DNA of 64,000 nucleotides. Source: Bradyrhizobium jicamae (lineage in GTDB: Bacteria > Pseudomonadota > Alphaproteobacteria > Rhizobiales > Xanthobacteraceae). Positions 11,431-19,761 of this stretch are shown here, one piece after another (the first letter of the stretch is position 1; each line of letters starts with the position of its first letter). A program made the position numbers and the translations under genes. The stretch covers positions 1-64,000 of the forward strand of contig NZ_JAFCJX010000001.1 of NCBI RefSeq assembly GCF_018130695.1, read 5' to 3'. The notes under the pieces are model-generated. The model did no database searches. It saw nothing but the letters and a program-made list of their open reading frames with translations, and had not been told where the DNA came from.

Positions 11431-12327
11431 TCAACGCTCCCGTGCCAAGCGTGGATCGAGCAGATCGCGCAAGCCATCGCCGAGCAGATTGAGGCCGAGG
11501 ACTGCGACCGCGATCGCAGCACCCGGATAGACTGCGAGCATCGGCGACTGGAACAGCAGCGTCTGCGCGTCGTTCAGCATGCGGCCCCAGGACGGCTGCG
11601 GCGGCTGAGTGCCGAGCCCGAGATAGGACAGCCCGGCTTCCGCGAGGATCGCGAGCGCGAACTGGATCGTCGCCTGCACGATCAGGATCGAAAGAATGTT
11701 GGGCAGCACATGCTCGATGGTGATGAGGAACGTCCCCTTCCCCGATGCGCGCGCCGCCAGCACGAACTCCCGCGCCCAGATCGCACTGGCCGATCCGCGG
11801 GTGACGCGAACGAAGGTCGGGATCTGGAAGATGCCGATCGCCGTGATCGACGTCAGCATGCCCGGTCCTGCGACCGCGGCGAGCATGATCGCGGAGAGCA
11901 CGGCCGGAAAAGCAAAGGTGAAATCGCTCATCCGCATGATCAGCTCTTCGGTCCAGCCCTTGCGCGCGGCGGCGAGCAGGCCGAGACAGACACCGAAAGT
12001 CAGGCCGATGCCGACGGCGATGATACCGACCGCGATCGTCGAGCGTGCGCCGACCAGCAGCAGCGAGGCGATGTCGCGGCCGAGCACATCGGTGCCGAGC
12101 CAATGCGCGGCCGTTGGCGGCTTGAGCTTGGAGGCGACGTCGATGTCATAGGGCGACCACGGCGTCCACACCAGCGACAGCAGCGCCGCGCCGATCACCA
12201 GCAGGCTGAGCAGGCCGCCGAGCACGAAGCTGCGATGGCGCAGCGCACGGCGCCAGAAGCCGGTCGCAGGCTTCCGTGCTGTCGCGACGGTGGGAGCGTC
12301 GGCGGATGCGGTCATCGGCGCGCTCAC
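11431..12327 (-). CDS. ABC transporter permease, DppC type (second system)
   Basis: This permease is 298 residues from GTG 12327, or 294 from ATG 12315. GTG overlaps the stop of the DppB gene (GTGA) and has AAGGTG upstream, so it is preferred, though not by much. An N-terminal anchor precedes the DppC signature HWLGTDVLGRDIASLLLVGAR. The ATPase-docking loop reads FVLAARASGKGTFLITIEHVLPN, followed by GLGTQPPQPSWGRML and a last helix. It belongs to the amidase-led importer operon. Confidence 0.88.
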   Translation of the reverse strand: MSAPMTASADAPTVATARKPATGFWRRALRHRSFVLGGLLSLLVIGAALLSLVWTPWSPYDIDVASKLKPPTAAHWLGTDVLGRDIASLLLVGARSTIAVGIIAVGIGLTFGVCLGLLAAARKGWTEELIMRMSDFTFAFPAVLSAIMLAAVAGPGMLTSITAIGIFQIPTFVRVTRGSASAIWAREFVLAARASGKGTFLITIEHVLPNILSILIVQATIQFALAILAEAGLSYLGLGTQPPQPSWGRMLNDAQTLLFQSPMLAVYPGAAIAVAVLGLNLLGDGLRDLLDPRLARER

Positions 12328-13274
12328 AGGTGATGCACCTTGATGCGCGGGTCGATGAAGGCATAGAGCACATCGACCACGAAGTTGACGATGACGACCA
12401 TCGCCGCCAGCAGCATCACGCAGTTGCGCACCACGATCAGGTCGCGATTGGCGATCGACTGGAAGATCAGCCGGCCGAGACCCGGCAAGTAGAACACGTT
12501 CTCGATGATGATGGTGCCGGCCAAGAGATTGGCGAATTGCAGCCCCATCACCGTCATGACGGGAATCATGGCGTTGCGCAGCACGTGTCGCCACAGCACC
12601 TCGCGCTTGCCGAGCCCCTTGGCGCGCGCGGTGCGGACGAAATCCTCGCGCAGCACTTCGAGCACGGCCGAGCGGGTGACGCGTGCGAGGATCGCCGCCT
12701 GCACCACAGACAGCGAGATCGCCGGCAGCAGCAGCGACCGCACGCCGGGCCAGATGCCGTCATCCCAGCCGGCAAACCCTCCCGCGGACACCCACTGCAG
12801 CTTCACCGCAAACAGCAGGATCAGCAGGATCGCGAACCAGAAATTCGGCAGCGCAATGCCGACCTGGGTCAGCGACATCACGCCGACATCGCCGAGCCTA
12901 TTGTGATTGGCTGCCGTGTAGATGCCGGCGGAGAGCGCCAGCACGACGGTGACCGACATCGACATGATCGCGAGCGGGATGGTCAATACCAGCCGCTCCG
13001 CGATCAATCCGGCAACGGGCGTGCCATAGACGTAGCTGTTGCCGAGATCGCCCACCATCATGCCCTTGAGCCAGAGCAGGTAGCGAAGGCTGAGCGGCTG
13101 ATCCAAACCGAGCTTGATGGAAAGTGCGCGAACCGCGTCGGGCGAAGCATCGGCGCCCATCAGCATCTGCGCGGCATTGCCCGGCAAGGCGTCCAACACC
13201 AGGAAAATGATCAGCGAGGCGCCGATCAGCGTCGCCAGCAAGGTTGCAAATCGTCGAAGGAGGAAAACGCTCAT
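12324..13274 (-). CDS. ABC transporter permease, DppB type (second system)
   Basis: This is a 316-residue permease. ATG 13274 is chosen because it opens the conserved FLLRRFATLLATLIGASLIIFLVL anchor; a 20-residue longer frame exists but lacks family similarity. GLDQPLSLRYLLWLKGM and the docking loop DFVRTARAKGLGKREVLWRHVLRN are visible, as is the GTIIIENVFYLPGLGRL segment. It lies 78 bases after the amidase stop and overlaps the DppC start. Confidence 0.9.
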   Translation of the reverse strand: MSVFLLRRFATLLATLIGASLIIFLVLDALPGNAAQMLMGADASPDAVRALSIKLGLDQPLSLRYLLWLKGMMVGDLGNSYVYGTPVAGLIAERLVLTIPLAIMSMSVTVVLALSAGIYTAANHNRLGDVGVMSLTQVGIALPNFWFAILLILLFAVKLQWVSAGGFAGWDDGIWPGVRSLLLPAISLSVVQAAILARVTRSAVLEVLREDFVRTARAKGLGKREVLWRHVLRNAMIPVMTVMGLQFANLLAGTIIIENVFYLPGLGRLIFQSIANRDLIVVRNCVMLLAAMVVIVNFVVDVLYAFIDPRIKVHHL

Positions 13275-13315
13275 ACGCGCCCGGATTCGATGCCAGATTT
13301 GGGCACGTTCCAACA

Positions 13316-13331
13316 CATTCGCCGGCGAATG
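13316..13331. repeat. Perfect 16-bp palindrome between amidase and permease genes
   Basis: CATTCGCCGGCGAATG is its own reverse complement. It sits 42 bases upstream of the DppB start in a 78-base spacer. It could be a regulator site for an internal promoter or a processing hairpin (weak, as it has no natural loop). Confidence 0.45.
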
Positions 13332-13352
13332 CAAGCCCCAAGCAGCATCGCG

Positions 13353-14786
13353 TCAGCCCCTGACGCCCTGCGGCCAGCGGCCGAGCAGATCACTCGCCGA
13401 CTCGAACAGTGCGGCAACGCGCAGGAGTTCCGCATCGGCCCGGAAGCGGCCGACCAGATGCAGGCCGATCGGCAAGCCGTCGCGACCGAAGCCGGCGGGC
13501 ATGGTGATCGCGGGGTGGCCGGTCATGTTGAACAGCATGGTCCAGGGAAACCAGTGCGGCCGGACGCTGTCGAAGACCTTGCCGTCGATCTCGATGGTGC
13601 CGAACAGGTCCTGCTCGATCGGCAACGCCGTGCGGGTCAAGGTGGGCATCGCCAGCAGGTCGCCGCGCGCGAGCAGCGCCTGGATCCGGCGGAACAGCGC
13701 GGTACGATCGAACATCGCCCGCTGGTAATCGGCGCCGCTGACCTCGGTCGCGAGCGCCAGCTGCTTGAGGAAGGCCTCGCTCAAGTCATCACGGTGGTCG
13801 GCGGCAAGCTTGCCAAATCGGGTCCGCCAGACCGTGTGATTGATCGCGCGCCAGATCGGCTCGATGTCAAAGCTCTCGCCCGAAAATTCCTCGAGCTCGG
13901 CGCCGAGCCCCGCCAACCGATCGAGGCTGGCCTTGAAAGCCGCGGCGACGTCGGCCGATACGGGACGCCCGGGCGGCGACAGGCAGAACAGCACCTTGCG
14001 GCCGCGCAGGTCGCCGCGCGGTGCGGCGCCCTCGATATAGTCAGGCACGGGCACGCCGATCGACCAGGGATCGGAAGCGTCCCCTCCGGCCATTGCCTGC
14101 ATCATCAGCGCGGTGTCTGCGACGGTGCGGGTGGTCGGTGTGACATAGGTCTGGTTGCCGAAGGCGTCCTCCACCTGGCTGTGCGGGATCACGCCGTTGC
14201 TCTGCTTGATGCCGACCACGCCATTGCACGCCGCGGGAATGCGCGTCGAGCCTCCGCCGTCGGTCGCGACGGCGAGCGGCGCGATGCCGCTTGCCACCGC
14301 CACCGCCGCGCCGCCGCTCGACCCGCCGCTGGAGCGGCCAGCGTCCCAGGCATTGCGGGTGCGGCCGAACAGCGGCGAATCCGTCAGGCATTTGGTGCCG
14401 AACTCCGGCGTCGTGGTCTTGCCGACCAGGATCGCGCCCTGCGCGCGCAGCCGGCCGAACGCAACGGCATCCGCGGCGGGCACATTTTCCTTGTAGGGCA
14501 CGGCGCCGAAGGTGGTGCGCACCCCCTTGGTGTTGACGAGGTCCTTCACCGTCAGCGGAATGCCATGCAGCAGACCGACCGGCTCACCTGCCATAATCTG
14601 CCGCTCCGCCTGTTTGGCCTGTGCCAGCGCCTCGTCGCCACACAGCGTGATGAAGCAGTTCAGCTCGGGCTGCAGCCGCTCCGCCTGCGCGAGCACGGCG
14701 CGCGTGATCTCGACGGGGGATACCTCCTTGCGGGCGATGCGCGCGCGCAGCTCGGTCGCGGAGAGGAAGCAAAGATCGTTGCCCAT
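13353..14786 (-). CDS. Amidase signature-family hydrolase
   Basis: This 477-residue cytoplasmic amidase hydrolyses a carboxamide to acid plus ammonia or amine with a Ser-Ser-Lys triad. The catalytic Lys lies in GIPLTVKDLVNTKGV, and the Gly/Ser-rich signature is GRSSGGSSGGAAVAVASGIAPLAVATDGGGS. ATG 14786 has GGGGTGAG eight bases upstream; a GTG at 14798 is the alternative. It is the first gene of the minus-strand importer operon and diverges from a LysR gene at 14906. The pairing of amidase with dipeptide-type importer suggests uptake and cleavage of an amide or amidated peptide. Amidases of this family vary too much to name the substrate. Confidence 0.85.
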   Translation of the reverse strand: MGNDLCFLSATELRARIARKEVSPVEITRAVLAQAERLQPELNCFITLCGDEALAQAKQAERQIMAGEPVGLLHGIPLTVKDLVNTKGVRTTFGAVPYKENVPAADAVAFGRLRAQGAILVGKTTTPEFGTKCLTDSPLFGRTRNAWDAGRSSGGSSGGAAVAVASGIAPLAVATDGGGSTRIPAACNGVVGIKQSNGVIPHSQVEDAFGNQTYVTPTTRTVADTALMMQAMAGGDASDPWSIGVPVPDYIEGAAPRGDLRGRKVLFCLSPPGRPVSADVAAAFKASLDRLAGLGAELEEFSGESFDIEPIWRAINHTVWRTRFGKLAADHRDDLSEAFLKQLALATEVSGADYQRAMFDRTALFRRIQALLARGDLLAMPTLTRTALPIEQDLFGTIEIDGKVFDSVRPHWFPWTMLFNMTGHPAITMPAGFGRDGLPIGLHLVGRFRADAELLRVAALFESASDLLGRWPQGVRG

Positions 14787-14885
14787 GGCAGAACTCACCC
14801 CGAGATCGTCGGCAAAACCGACAGATTGACAGCAAGAATGGGGCCGATGTTAACTCGCCGTCCAATACGATTTTGAACGGCAACC

Positions 14886-14902
14886 CATACGTTTTCGGTA
14901 TG
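14886..14902. promoter_or_regulatory. LysR-type operator candidate at the lysR start
   Basis: CATAC and GTATG form an interrupted palindrome with a 7-base centre and contain the T-N11-A core expected of a LysR-family site. It lies between the divergent amidase and LysR genes, immediately before (or overlapping) the LysR start codon, a position suited to autorepression. Confidence 0.45.
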
Positions 14903-14905
14903 CCT

Positions 14906-15793
14906 ATGGATCTTCGTCGTCTCCGCTATTTCGTTGCCGTGGCTGAAGAGCGCAGCGTCGGCAAGGCCGCCGATCGGCTGCGGATGGCGCAGCCGCCGCT
15001 GTCGGTGCAGATCCGCAAGCTCGAGGCCGAGATCGGCGCGCCGCTGTTCCGCCGCGGCACGCGCGGCATGGACCTGACGGAAGCCGGCCTCGCTTTGCTG
15101 TCGCGCGCCAATGAGGCGCTGGCGCTGGCCAACGACGGCATCGAAGCCGCGCGGGCGGTCGCCGCCGGGCAGCGCGGACGGCTCTCGGTCGGCTACATGT
15201 TCGTGCTCGCCAATGCCCTGCTGCCGAAGCTCGTCCCGGAATTGCGCAAATCGCTGCCGGGCATCGATCTCGAATTCGTGGAATTGAGCGCATCGACCCG
15301 CGAGGCAGGATTACTCGACCGCAGCGTCACGGTGGCGCTGTGCATGCCCGCGATCCATCACCGCGAGATCCAGATCGCGCAGGTCGGCGCCCAGCGCCTG
15401 ATGCTCGCGGTGCCGGCCCGCTCTGCGCTCGCCCGCCTGAGCGCCGTGCCCGTGAGCCGATTGCAGGGCCGGCCCCTGATTGCCCTTCCCCACCCGGACG
15501 CAAATCCCGCCTCATCCGCGATCTCGGCCCTGCTGCGACGGCATCAGGTGGTGATGCCGATCGTCAGCCGGGTCGAGACGGTGCATTCGGCGCTCAGCCT
15601 CGTCCTTGCCGGCGAAGGACTGGCCATTGTTCCGGCCTGCGCCAGGCTCGGCGCGCCGCACGGCATCGTGTTCAGGCCGCTCCGCGATGCCACCGACTCT
15701 ATCGAGATCGCGGTGTGCTGGCGGCGCGACGCGCAGAGCCCGCTCATCCGCAGCTTCGTCAAATGCGCGGAGAAGGTGGTCGCGCGGATGTAA
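14906..15793 (+). CDS. LysR-family transcriptional regulator
   Basis: This is a 295-residue regulator. The N-terminal winged helix-turn-helix reads LRRLRYFVAVAEERSVGKAADRLRMAQPPLSVQIRKLE, and the rest is a two-lobe effector-binding domain. The family rule (start five residues before the first helix) supports ATG 14906; ATG 14900 is two codons longer. It is divergent from the amidase/importer operon, with 119 bases between the starts, so it probably controls that operon. Its stop lies 6 bases from the convergent ureidoglycine aminohydrolase stop. Confidence 0.88.
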   Translation: MDLRRLRYFVAVAEERSVGKAADRLRMAQPPLSVQIRKLEAEIGAPLFRRGTRGMDLTEAGLALLSRANEALALANDGIEAARAVAAGQRGRLSVGYMFVLANALLPKLVPELRKSLPGIDLEFVELSASTREAGLLDRSVTVALCMPAIHHREIQIAQVGAQRLMLAVPARSALARLSAVPVSRLQGRPLIALPHPDANPASSAISALLRRHQVVMPIVSRVETVHSALSLVLAGEGLAIVPACARLGAPHGIVFRPLRDATDSIEIAVCWRRDAQSPLIRSFVKCAEKVVARM

Positions 15794-15799
15794 CGAGAC

Positions 15800-16645
15800 C
15801 TAGCGCCCCGACTGCGGCCGCAGCGCGCGCAAATCCATGTGCCGGTTGACGTCCTTGTAGAGGAGATAACGGAAGCGTCCGGGGCCGCCGGCGTAGCAGG
15901 CCTGCGGGCAGAACGCGCGCAGCCACATGTAGTCGCCGGCTTCCACCTCGACCCAATCCTGGTTCAGCCGGTAGACGCCCTTGCCTTCGAGCACATAGAG
16001 CCCGTGCTCCATCACATGGGTCTCGGCGAACGGAATCACCCCGCCCGGCTCGAAGTTGACGATGGTCACATGCATGTCGTGGCGAAGGTCGGTCACATCC
16101 ACGAAGCGCGTCGTCGCCCAGCGGCCCTCGGTGTCAGGCATCGGGATCGGTGCGATATTGCGCTCGTTGGTCACGATCGGATCTGGCACCGCAAGGCCCG
16201 CCACGCGCTGATACAGCTTGCGGATCCAGTGGAAATTCGCCGTCCCGGTGCCGGCATTGCGCACGCTCCAGGACACACCTGGCGGCAGATAGGCAAATCC
16301 GCCGGGCTGCAGCACGTGGTCGGTCTCGCCGATCCGCAAACTCAGCTCGCCGCCGACGACGAACAGCACGCCCTGCGCATCAGGGTCGGGCTCGGGCGAT
16401 TTGCTGCCGCCACCTGGTGCGACTTCCGCGAGGTAGTGCGAGAAGGTTTCGGCAAAGCCCGACAGCGGCCGCGCCAGCACCCAGAACCGCGCCTTGTCCC
16501 AATGCGGCAGGAAGCTCGCGCAGATGTCGCGGATCACGCCCTTGGGGATCACGACATAGGCCTCGGTGAACACCGCGCGATCGGTCAGGAGTTCGGTCTG
16601 GCCGGGCAGGCCTCCCGGCGGCACGTGATAGGTTGCTGATCGCAT
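15800..16645 (-). CDS. allE: (S)-ureidoglycine aminohydrolase
   Basis: This 281-residue double-cupin enzyme of the UGHY/YlbA (AllE) family releases ammonia from (S)-ureidoglycine to give (S)-ureidoglycolate. The N-terminal half carries FVVGGELSLRIGETDHVLQPGGFAYLPPG. The C-terminal cupin has the likely Mn ligands in GGVIPFAETHVMEHGLYVLEGKGVYRL (E, H, H) with a later Gln/His in the ARAFCPQACY region. ATG 16645, preceded by GAGGCAGAG, is chosen over the longer frame. It lies 32 bases after the ureidoglycolate lyase gene, which acts on its product, so the two steps are co-transcribed. Confidence 0.9.
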   Translation of the reverse strand: MRSATYHVPPGGLPGQTELLTDRAVFTEAYVVIPKGVIRDICASFLPHWDKARFWVLARPLSGFAETFSHYLAEVAPGGGSKSPEPDPDAQGVLFVVGGELSLRIGETDHVLQPGGFAYLPPGVSWSVRNAGTGTANFHWIRKLYQRVAGLAVPDPIVTNERNIAPIPMPDTEGRWATTRFVDVTDLRHDMHVTIVNFEPGGVIPFAETHVMEHGLYVLEGKGVYRLNQDWVEVEAGDYMWLRAFCPQACYAGGPGRFRYLLYKDVNRHMDLRALRPQSGR

Positions 16646-16677
16646 GATCTCTGCCTCTCTTAAGATGCTGCCGCAGC

Positions 16678-17187
16678 TCACCGCGCCTCTGAAGGCGCAA
16701 GATGCAGCCAGTCCTTCTCGTCCAGCCGGACTTCCTCGAGATTGTTTCCCTCGCCCTTCCTGTCCACCACGAGGAACGGGCTGGCGTCAACGCCGACCAA
16801 AAGCGGATGGTGCCAGCAGTTGCGCGCGTAGTTGACCCCCTGCTGCCCCGACGCGGCAAAGGCACGGTAGCTCGCGGGCACGCGGGGATCCGTGCACACC
16901 ACAACGAACCACGGCGCCGCGTTGAGCGGCATGAACAACTGGCTGCCGAGCGGATGACGCTCCATCAGCTTGAGCGCGATCGGCTTCGGCCTGATCGAGC
17001 CCGTGAACAGGCTGATGCAGATGTCGCCGCCGCCGGTCGCGACGTCGATGTTGGCGAGATCATTGAAGCGGTTGGCGAAGCCGTCATTGATCACGATCGG
17101 GCTGACATCCGCCGTCTCGATGACATCGCCGAACGGCGCGAAGGCGGCCTTCGTCAAAGGGACAATCGGAAGCGCTAGCATTGCCAA
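16678..17187 (-). CDS. allA: Ureidoglycolate lyase
   Basis: This 169-residue cytoplasmic enzyme of the AllA family splits (S)-ureidoglycolate into glyoxylate and urea. Its length and motifs agree with the family: an N-terminal FAPFGDVIE, the ISLFTGSIRPKPIALKLMERHPLGSQLFMPL core, and NYARNCWHHPLLVG with the conserved His pair. A start at 17181 (second Met) is equally possible. It is preceded by a carrier gene and followed by the ureidoglycine aminohydrolase gene. Upstream purine-ring steps (urate oxidase, allantoinase, allantoate amidohydrolase) are absent from the window. Confidence 0.92.
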   Translation of the reverse strand: MAMLALPIVPLTKAAFAPFGDVIETADVSPIVINDGFANRFNDLANIDVATGGGDICISLFTGSIRPKPIALKLMERHPLGSQLFMPLNAAPWFVVVCTDPRVPASYRAFAASGQQGVNYARNCWHHPLLVGVDASPFLVVDRKGEGNNLEEVRLDEKDWLHLAPSEAR

Positions 17188-17225
17188 AATCTCCTGTCGG
17201 CGCCCCCGTGAGGAATCGAAGGCGA

Positions 17226-17256
17226 CCGTCGCCGAACCTAGATCGCACGGCGACGG
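17226..17256 (-). other. Intercistronic hairpin between dctA-like and allA genes
   Basis: CCGTCGCCG (17226-17234) and CGGCGACGG (17248-17256) form a perfect 9-bp stem with a 13-base loop, 15 bases after the carrier stop. No T tract follows on the minus strand, so it fits mRNA stabilisation or partial termination better than full termination. Confidence 0.45.
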
Positions 17257-17271
17257 GACGCCAGCCGCGTC

Positions 17272-18606
17272 TCAGGACGTCTGCAGCTGCGCTGCGGCCG
17301 GTTCGAGGACAGTGGTATCCGGCGCCGCGCCCTGCCCGGCGGGATCGATCTCGCCGTCAAGCACCTGATGGGCGCGCGCCCGGTCGATGTCACCTTCCCA
17401 GGCCGCCACGGCAACCGTCGCCACGCAGTTCCCGATATAGTTGCCGAGCGCGCGGGCAATGCCGATGAACCAGTCCACCGACAGGATCAGCACCAGGCCG
17501 ATCGCGGGGATGGCGGGGATCGCCGACAGCGTCGCGGCGAGCACCACGATCGCCGATCCCGGCACGCCGTGAGCGCCCTTCGAGGTCAAGAGCGCAATCC
17601 CGAGGATGGCCAGGAGATCGCCGAGCGCGAGCGGCGTATTGGTGGCCTGGGCGATGAACACCGCGGCCAGCGTCAGATAGATCGAGAACGCATCGAGATT
17701 GAAGGAGTAACCGGTCGGGATGACGAGGCCGACGGTCGACTGCTTGATGCCGAGTTGCTCGAGCTTGCGCATGGTCTGCGGCAGCACGCTGTCGCCGGCC
17801 GCGGTGCCGAGCACGATGGTCAGTTCCTCGCGCAGGTAGCGCAGCAGCTTGAACAGGCTGAAGCCCGACAGCCGCATCACCGAGCCGAGCACGACGACCA
17901 CGAACACGATGACCGCCAGGTAGAACAACGCAACGAGGCCACCGAGCTGCTTGAGCGAGCCGATGCCGTATTTGCCGACCGTGAAGGCGATCGCGCCGAA
18001 CACGCCGAGCGGGGCGAGGCGGACCACGAAGTTCATCATCTTGAACACGATCTCGCTGACGCGTTCGATGAAATCGACCACCGGCCTGGCCCGCTCGCCG
18101 CACAGCGAGACCGCACAGCCGAACATGATCGAGACGATCAGCACCTGCAGGATGTCGCCGGTCGTGAACGCGCCGACGAGGGTGCCGGGGATCAGCTTCA
18201 GGATGAACTCGGAGACGCCGCCGCCGGCGACCTGCGCCGCGGTCTGGCTGAAGCCGGAGAGCGCCTTGGCGTCCAGCGACTTCGGATCGATGTTCATGCC
18301 GACGCCGGGCTGGAAGTAGTAGGCCAGGAGAATGCCAAGCACGAGCGCGATGGTCGTGATGACCTCGAAATAGATGATGGCGCGGATGCCGACGCGGCCG
18401 ACCTTGGAGAGATCGCCCGCCGCTGCGATGCCATGCACGACGACGCAGAACACGATCACCGGGACCAGCATCTTGATCAGCTTGATGAAGCCGTCGCCGA
18501 GCGACTTGGTCTGCAGCGCGATGTCCGGATAGGCCATGCCCAGCACGATGCCGAGCGCGAGCGCTATCAGGACCTGGAAGAAGAGTGATTTGAAGAGATT
18601 TGGCAC
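17272..18606 (-). CDS. Dicarboxylate/amino acid:cation symporter (DctA/GltP family)
   Basis: This 444-residue inner-membrane carrier imports C4-dicarboxylates or acidic amino acids with Na+ or H+. GTG 18606 is preceded by GAGGGA five bases away and opens the conserved LFKSLFFQVLIALALGIVLGM helix; the frame upstream is not homologous. Family motifs seen are IKLIKMLVPVIVFCVVVHGIAA, the hairpin VLGTAAGDSVLPQTM, and TGYSFNLDAFSIYLTLAAVFIAQATN. It heads the ureide operon (dctA-like, allA, allE), so its ligand may be a ureide such as allantoate or ureidoglycolate rather than a plain dicarboxylate; this is inference from context. A LysR gene diverges upstream. Confidence 0.88.
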   Translation of the reverse strand: MPNLFKSLFFQVLIALALGIVLGMAYPDIALQTKSLGDGFIKLIKMLVPVIVFCVVVHGIAAAGDLSKVGRVGIRAIIYFEVITTIALVLGILLAYYFQPGVGMNIDPKSLDAKALSGFSQTAAQVAGGGVSEFILKLIPGTLVGAFTTGDILQVLIVSIMFGCAVSLCGERARPVVDFIERVSEIVFKMMNFVVRLAPLGVFGAIAFTVGKYGIGSLKQLGGLVALFYLAVIVFVVVVLGSVMRLSGFSLFKLLRYLREELTIVLGTAAGDSVLPQTMRKLEQLGIKQSTVGLVIPTGYSFNLDAFSIYLTLAAVFIAQATNTPLALGDLLAILGIALLTSKGAHGVPGSAIVVLAATLSAIPAIPAIGLVLILSVDWFIGIARALGNYIGNCVATVAVAAWEGDIDRARAHQVLDGEIDPAGQGAAPDTTVLEPAAAQLQTS

Positions 18607-18819
18607 GGTGTCCCTCGCTTGGTTGGCGTTCCCTTGGGCCGCGGCCGGAGCATTTCCTTCAGACCACACGGCTTGCTGGCGACGTTGACGTCGCTTCGCT
18701 TGTTTTGGTGGATCGCCTCGCCTGCTCCGGCCCGCAGGCGTCCCGGTTTTCAGCTCGAATCCGGGCCGACGATCCACCCGCTATTCGTTGACCAGGGCAG
18801 ACCTTGCGTCCAATATATA

Positions 18820-18832
18820 GATCAACATGATC
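18820..18832. promoter_or_regulatory. Possible LysR site upstream of the ureide-operon regulator
   Basis: GATC-N5-GATC with a T-N11-A core (TAGATCAACATGA) lies directly before the AAGAGGG ribosome binding site of the LysR gene and within the divergent control region. It is short and the call is weak. Confidence 0.25.
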
Positions 18833-18846
18833 AAGAGGGCTTCCCT

Positions 18847-19761
18847 ATGGATCTCCGTCAGCTCCGCTATTTCGCCGCGGTGGCCGAGGAGCGCAGCTTC
18901 ACGGCCGCGGCGCGGCGGTTGAACCTGTCGCAGCCGCCGCTGAGCCAACACATCCAGGCGCTCGAGGCTTCGCTCGGGACACGCCTGCTGCAGCGGACCA
19001 GCCGCAGTGTCGAGCTGACCAAGGCCGGCGAGGCGCTGCTGGTGCGCGCGCGGGCGATCCAGGCCCAGATCAAGTCGGCGGAGGAGGAAGTGCAGATGGT
19101 CGGCGCCGGGCTGGTCGGCACGCTCGATGTCGGCGCGACCGGATCGATCCTGCGCGCCCGCCTCGCCGATCTGCTCGCGGCCTATCGGCGGCAGGCGCCG
19201 ATGGTGAAGATGACCGTGCATGAGCAGGCGCCGTCGCTCCAGATCGCCGCCCTGCTCGATCGCACCACCAATGTCAGCCTCAACCGCAGCATCCCGACCG
19301 AGCATGGCCTGGTCAGCGAACTGGCGTGGCCCGAGGAGGTCGTGGTCGCGATGCCGCGGTCGCATCCGCTCGCCAAACGCAAGCGCGTCGCGCTCGGCGA
19401 TCTCGCCGCCGAGGACCACATCGTGCTGCATCCGGACAGTTCGGAGTTCGCCCGCTACCTGCAGAAATGCTGCATCGACGCCGGCTTCCTGCCGCGGGTC
19501 TCGCAGCAGATCATCGATGCGCAGTCGGTGCCGAGCCTGATCGCGGCGGGCTTTGGCGTGGCGCTGGTGCCGCAATCGATCGCGCGCTTCACCACCGACG
19601 AGATTGCGTTCCGATCGATCCGCCCTGCGCCCCCTAAGGCCGACGTCTATCTCGTGTTCCGGGAGGACGAGACCTCAATGGTGGTCGACAATTTCATCAA
19701 GCTGGCGCGGCGCTTCCTCGGCCAGAAGCGCGGCGCGCGGTCGGCCGGCGCTAGCGCTTAG
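18847..19761 (+). CDS. LysR-family transcriptional regulator, divergent from the ureide operon
   Basis: This is a 304-residue LysR regulator with helix-turn-helix LRQLRYFAAVAEERSFTAAARRLNLSQPPLSQHIQALE and a periplasmic-binding-protein-like effector domain. ATG 18847 follows AAGAGGG with suitable spacing; the longer open frame from 18619 is rejected. Its start faces the dctA-like start across 240 bases, so control of that operon is likely, with a ureide or dicarboxylate as coinducer. Its TAG stop overlaps the TAA stop of the convergent phosphatase gene by three bases. Confidence 0.9.
   Translation: MDLRQLRYFAAVAEERSFTAAARRLNLSQPPLSQHIQALEASLGTRLLQRTSRSVELTKAGEALLVRARAIQAQIKSAEEEVQMVGAGLVGTLDVGATGSILRARLADLLAAYRRQAPMVKMTVHEQAPSLQIAALLDRTTNVSLNRSIPTEHGLVSELAWPEEVVVAMPRSHPLAKRKRVALGDLAAEDHIVLHPDSSEFARYLQKCCIDAGFLPRVSQQIIDAQSVPSLIAAGFGVALVPQSIARFTTDEIAFRSIRPAPPKADVYLVFREDETSMVVDNFIKLARRFLGQKRGARSAGASA

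Noticed and set aside
11429..12103. A 225-residue extension in front of the DppD-type ATPase suggesting a permease-ATPase fusion
   Set aside because: The extension is the wrong frame of the permease gene. GTG 11428 two bases after the permease stop gives a normal-length ATPase.
12276..14876. An 866-codon open frame on the plus strand opposite the DppB and amidase genes
   Set aside because: It is rich in Arg, His, Gln and Asp without domain-like segments, and lies exactly antisense to two genes with clear family motifs. Such shadows are usual at this GC content.
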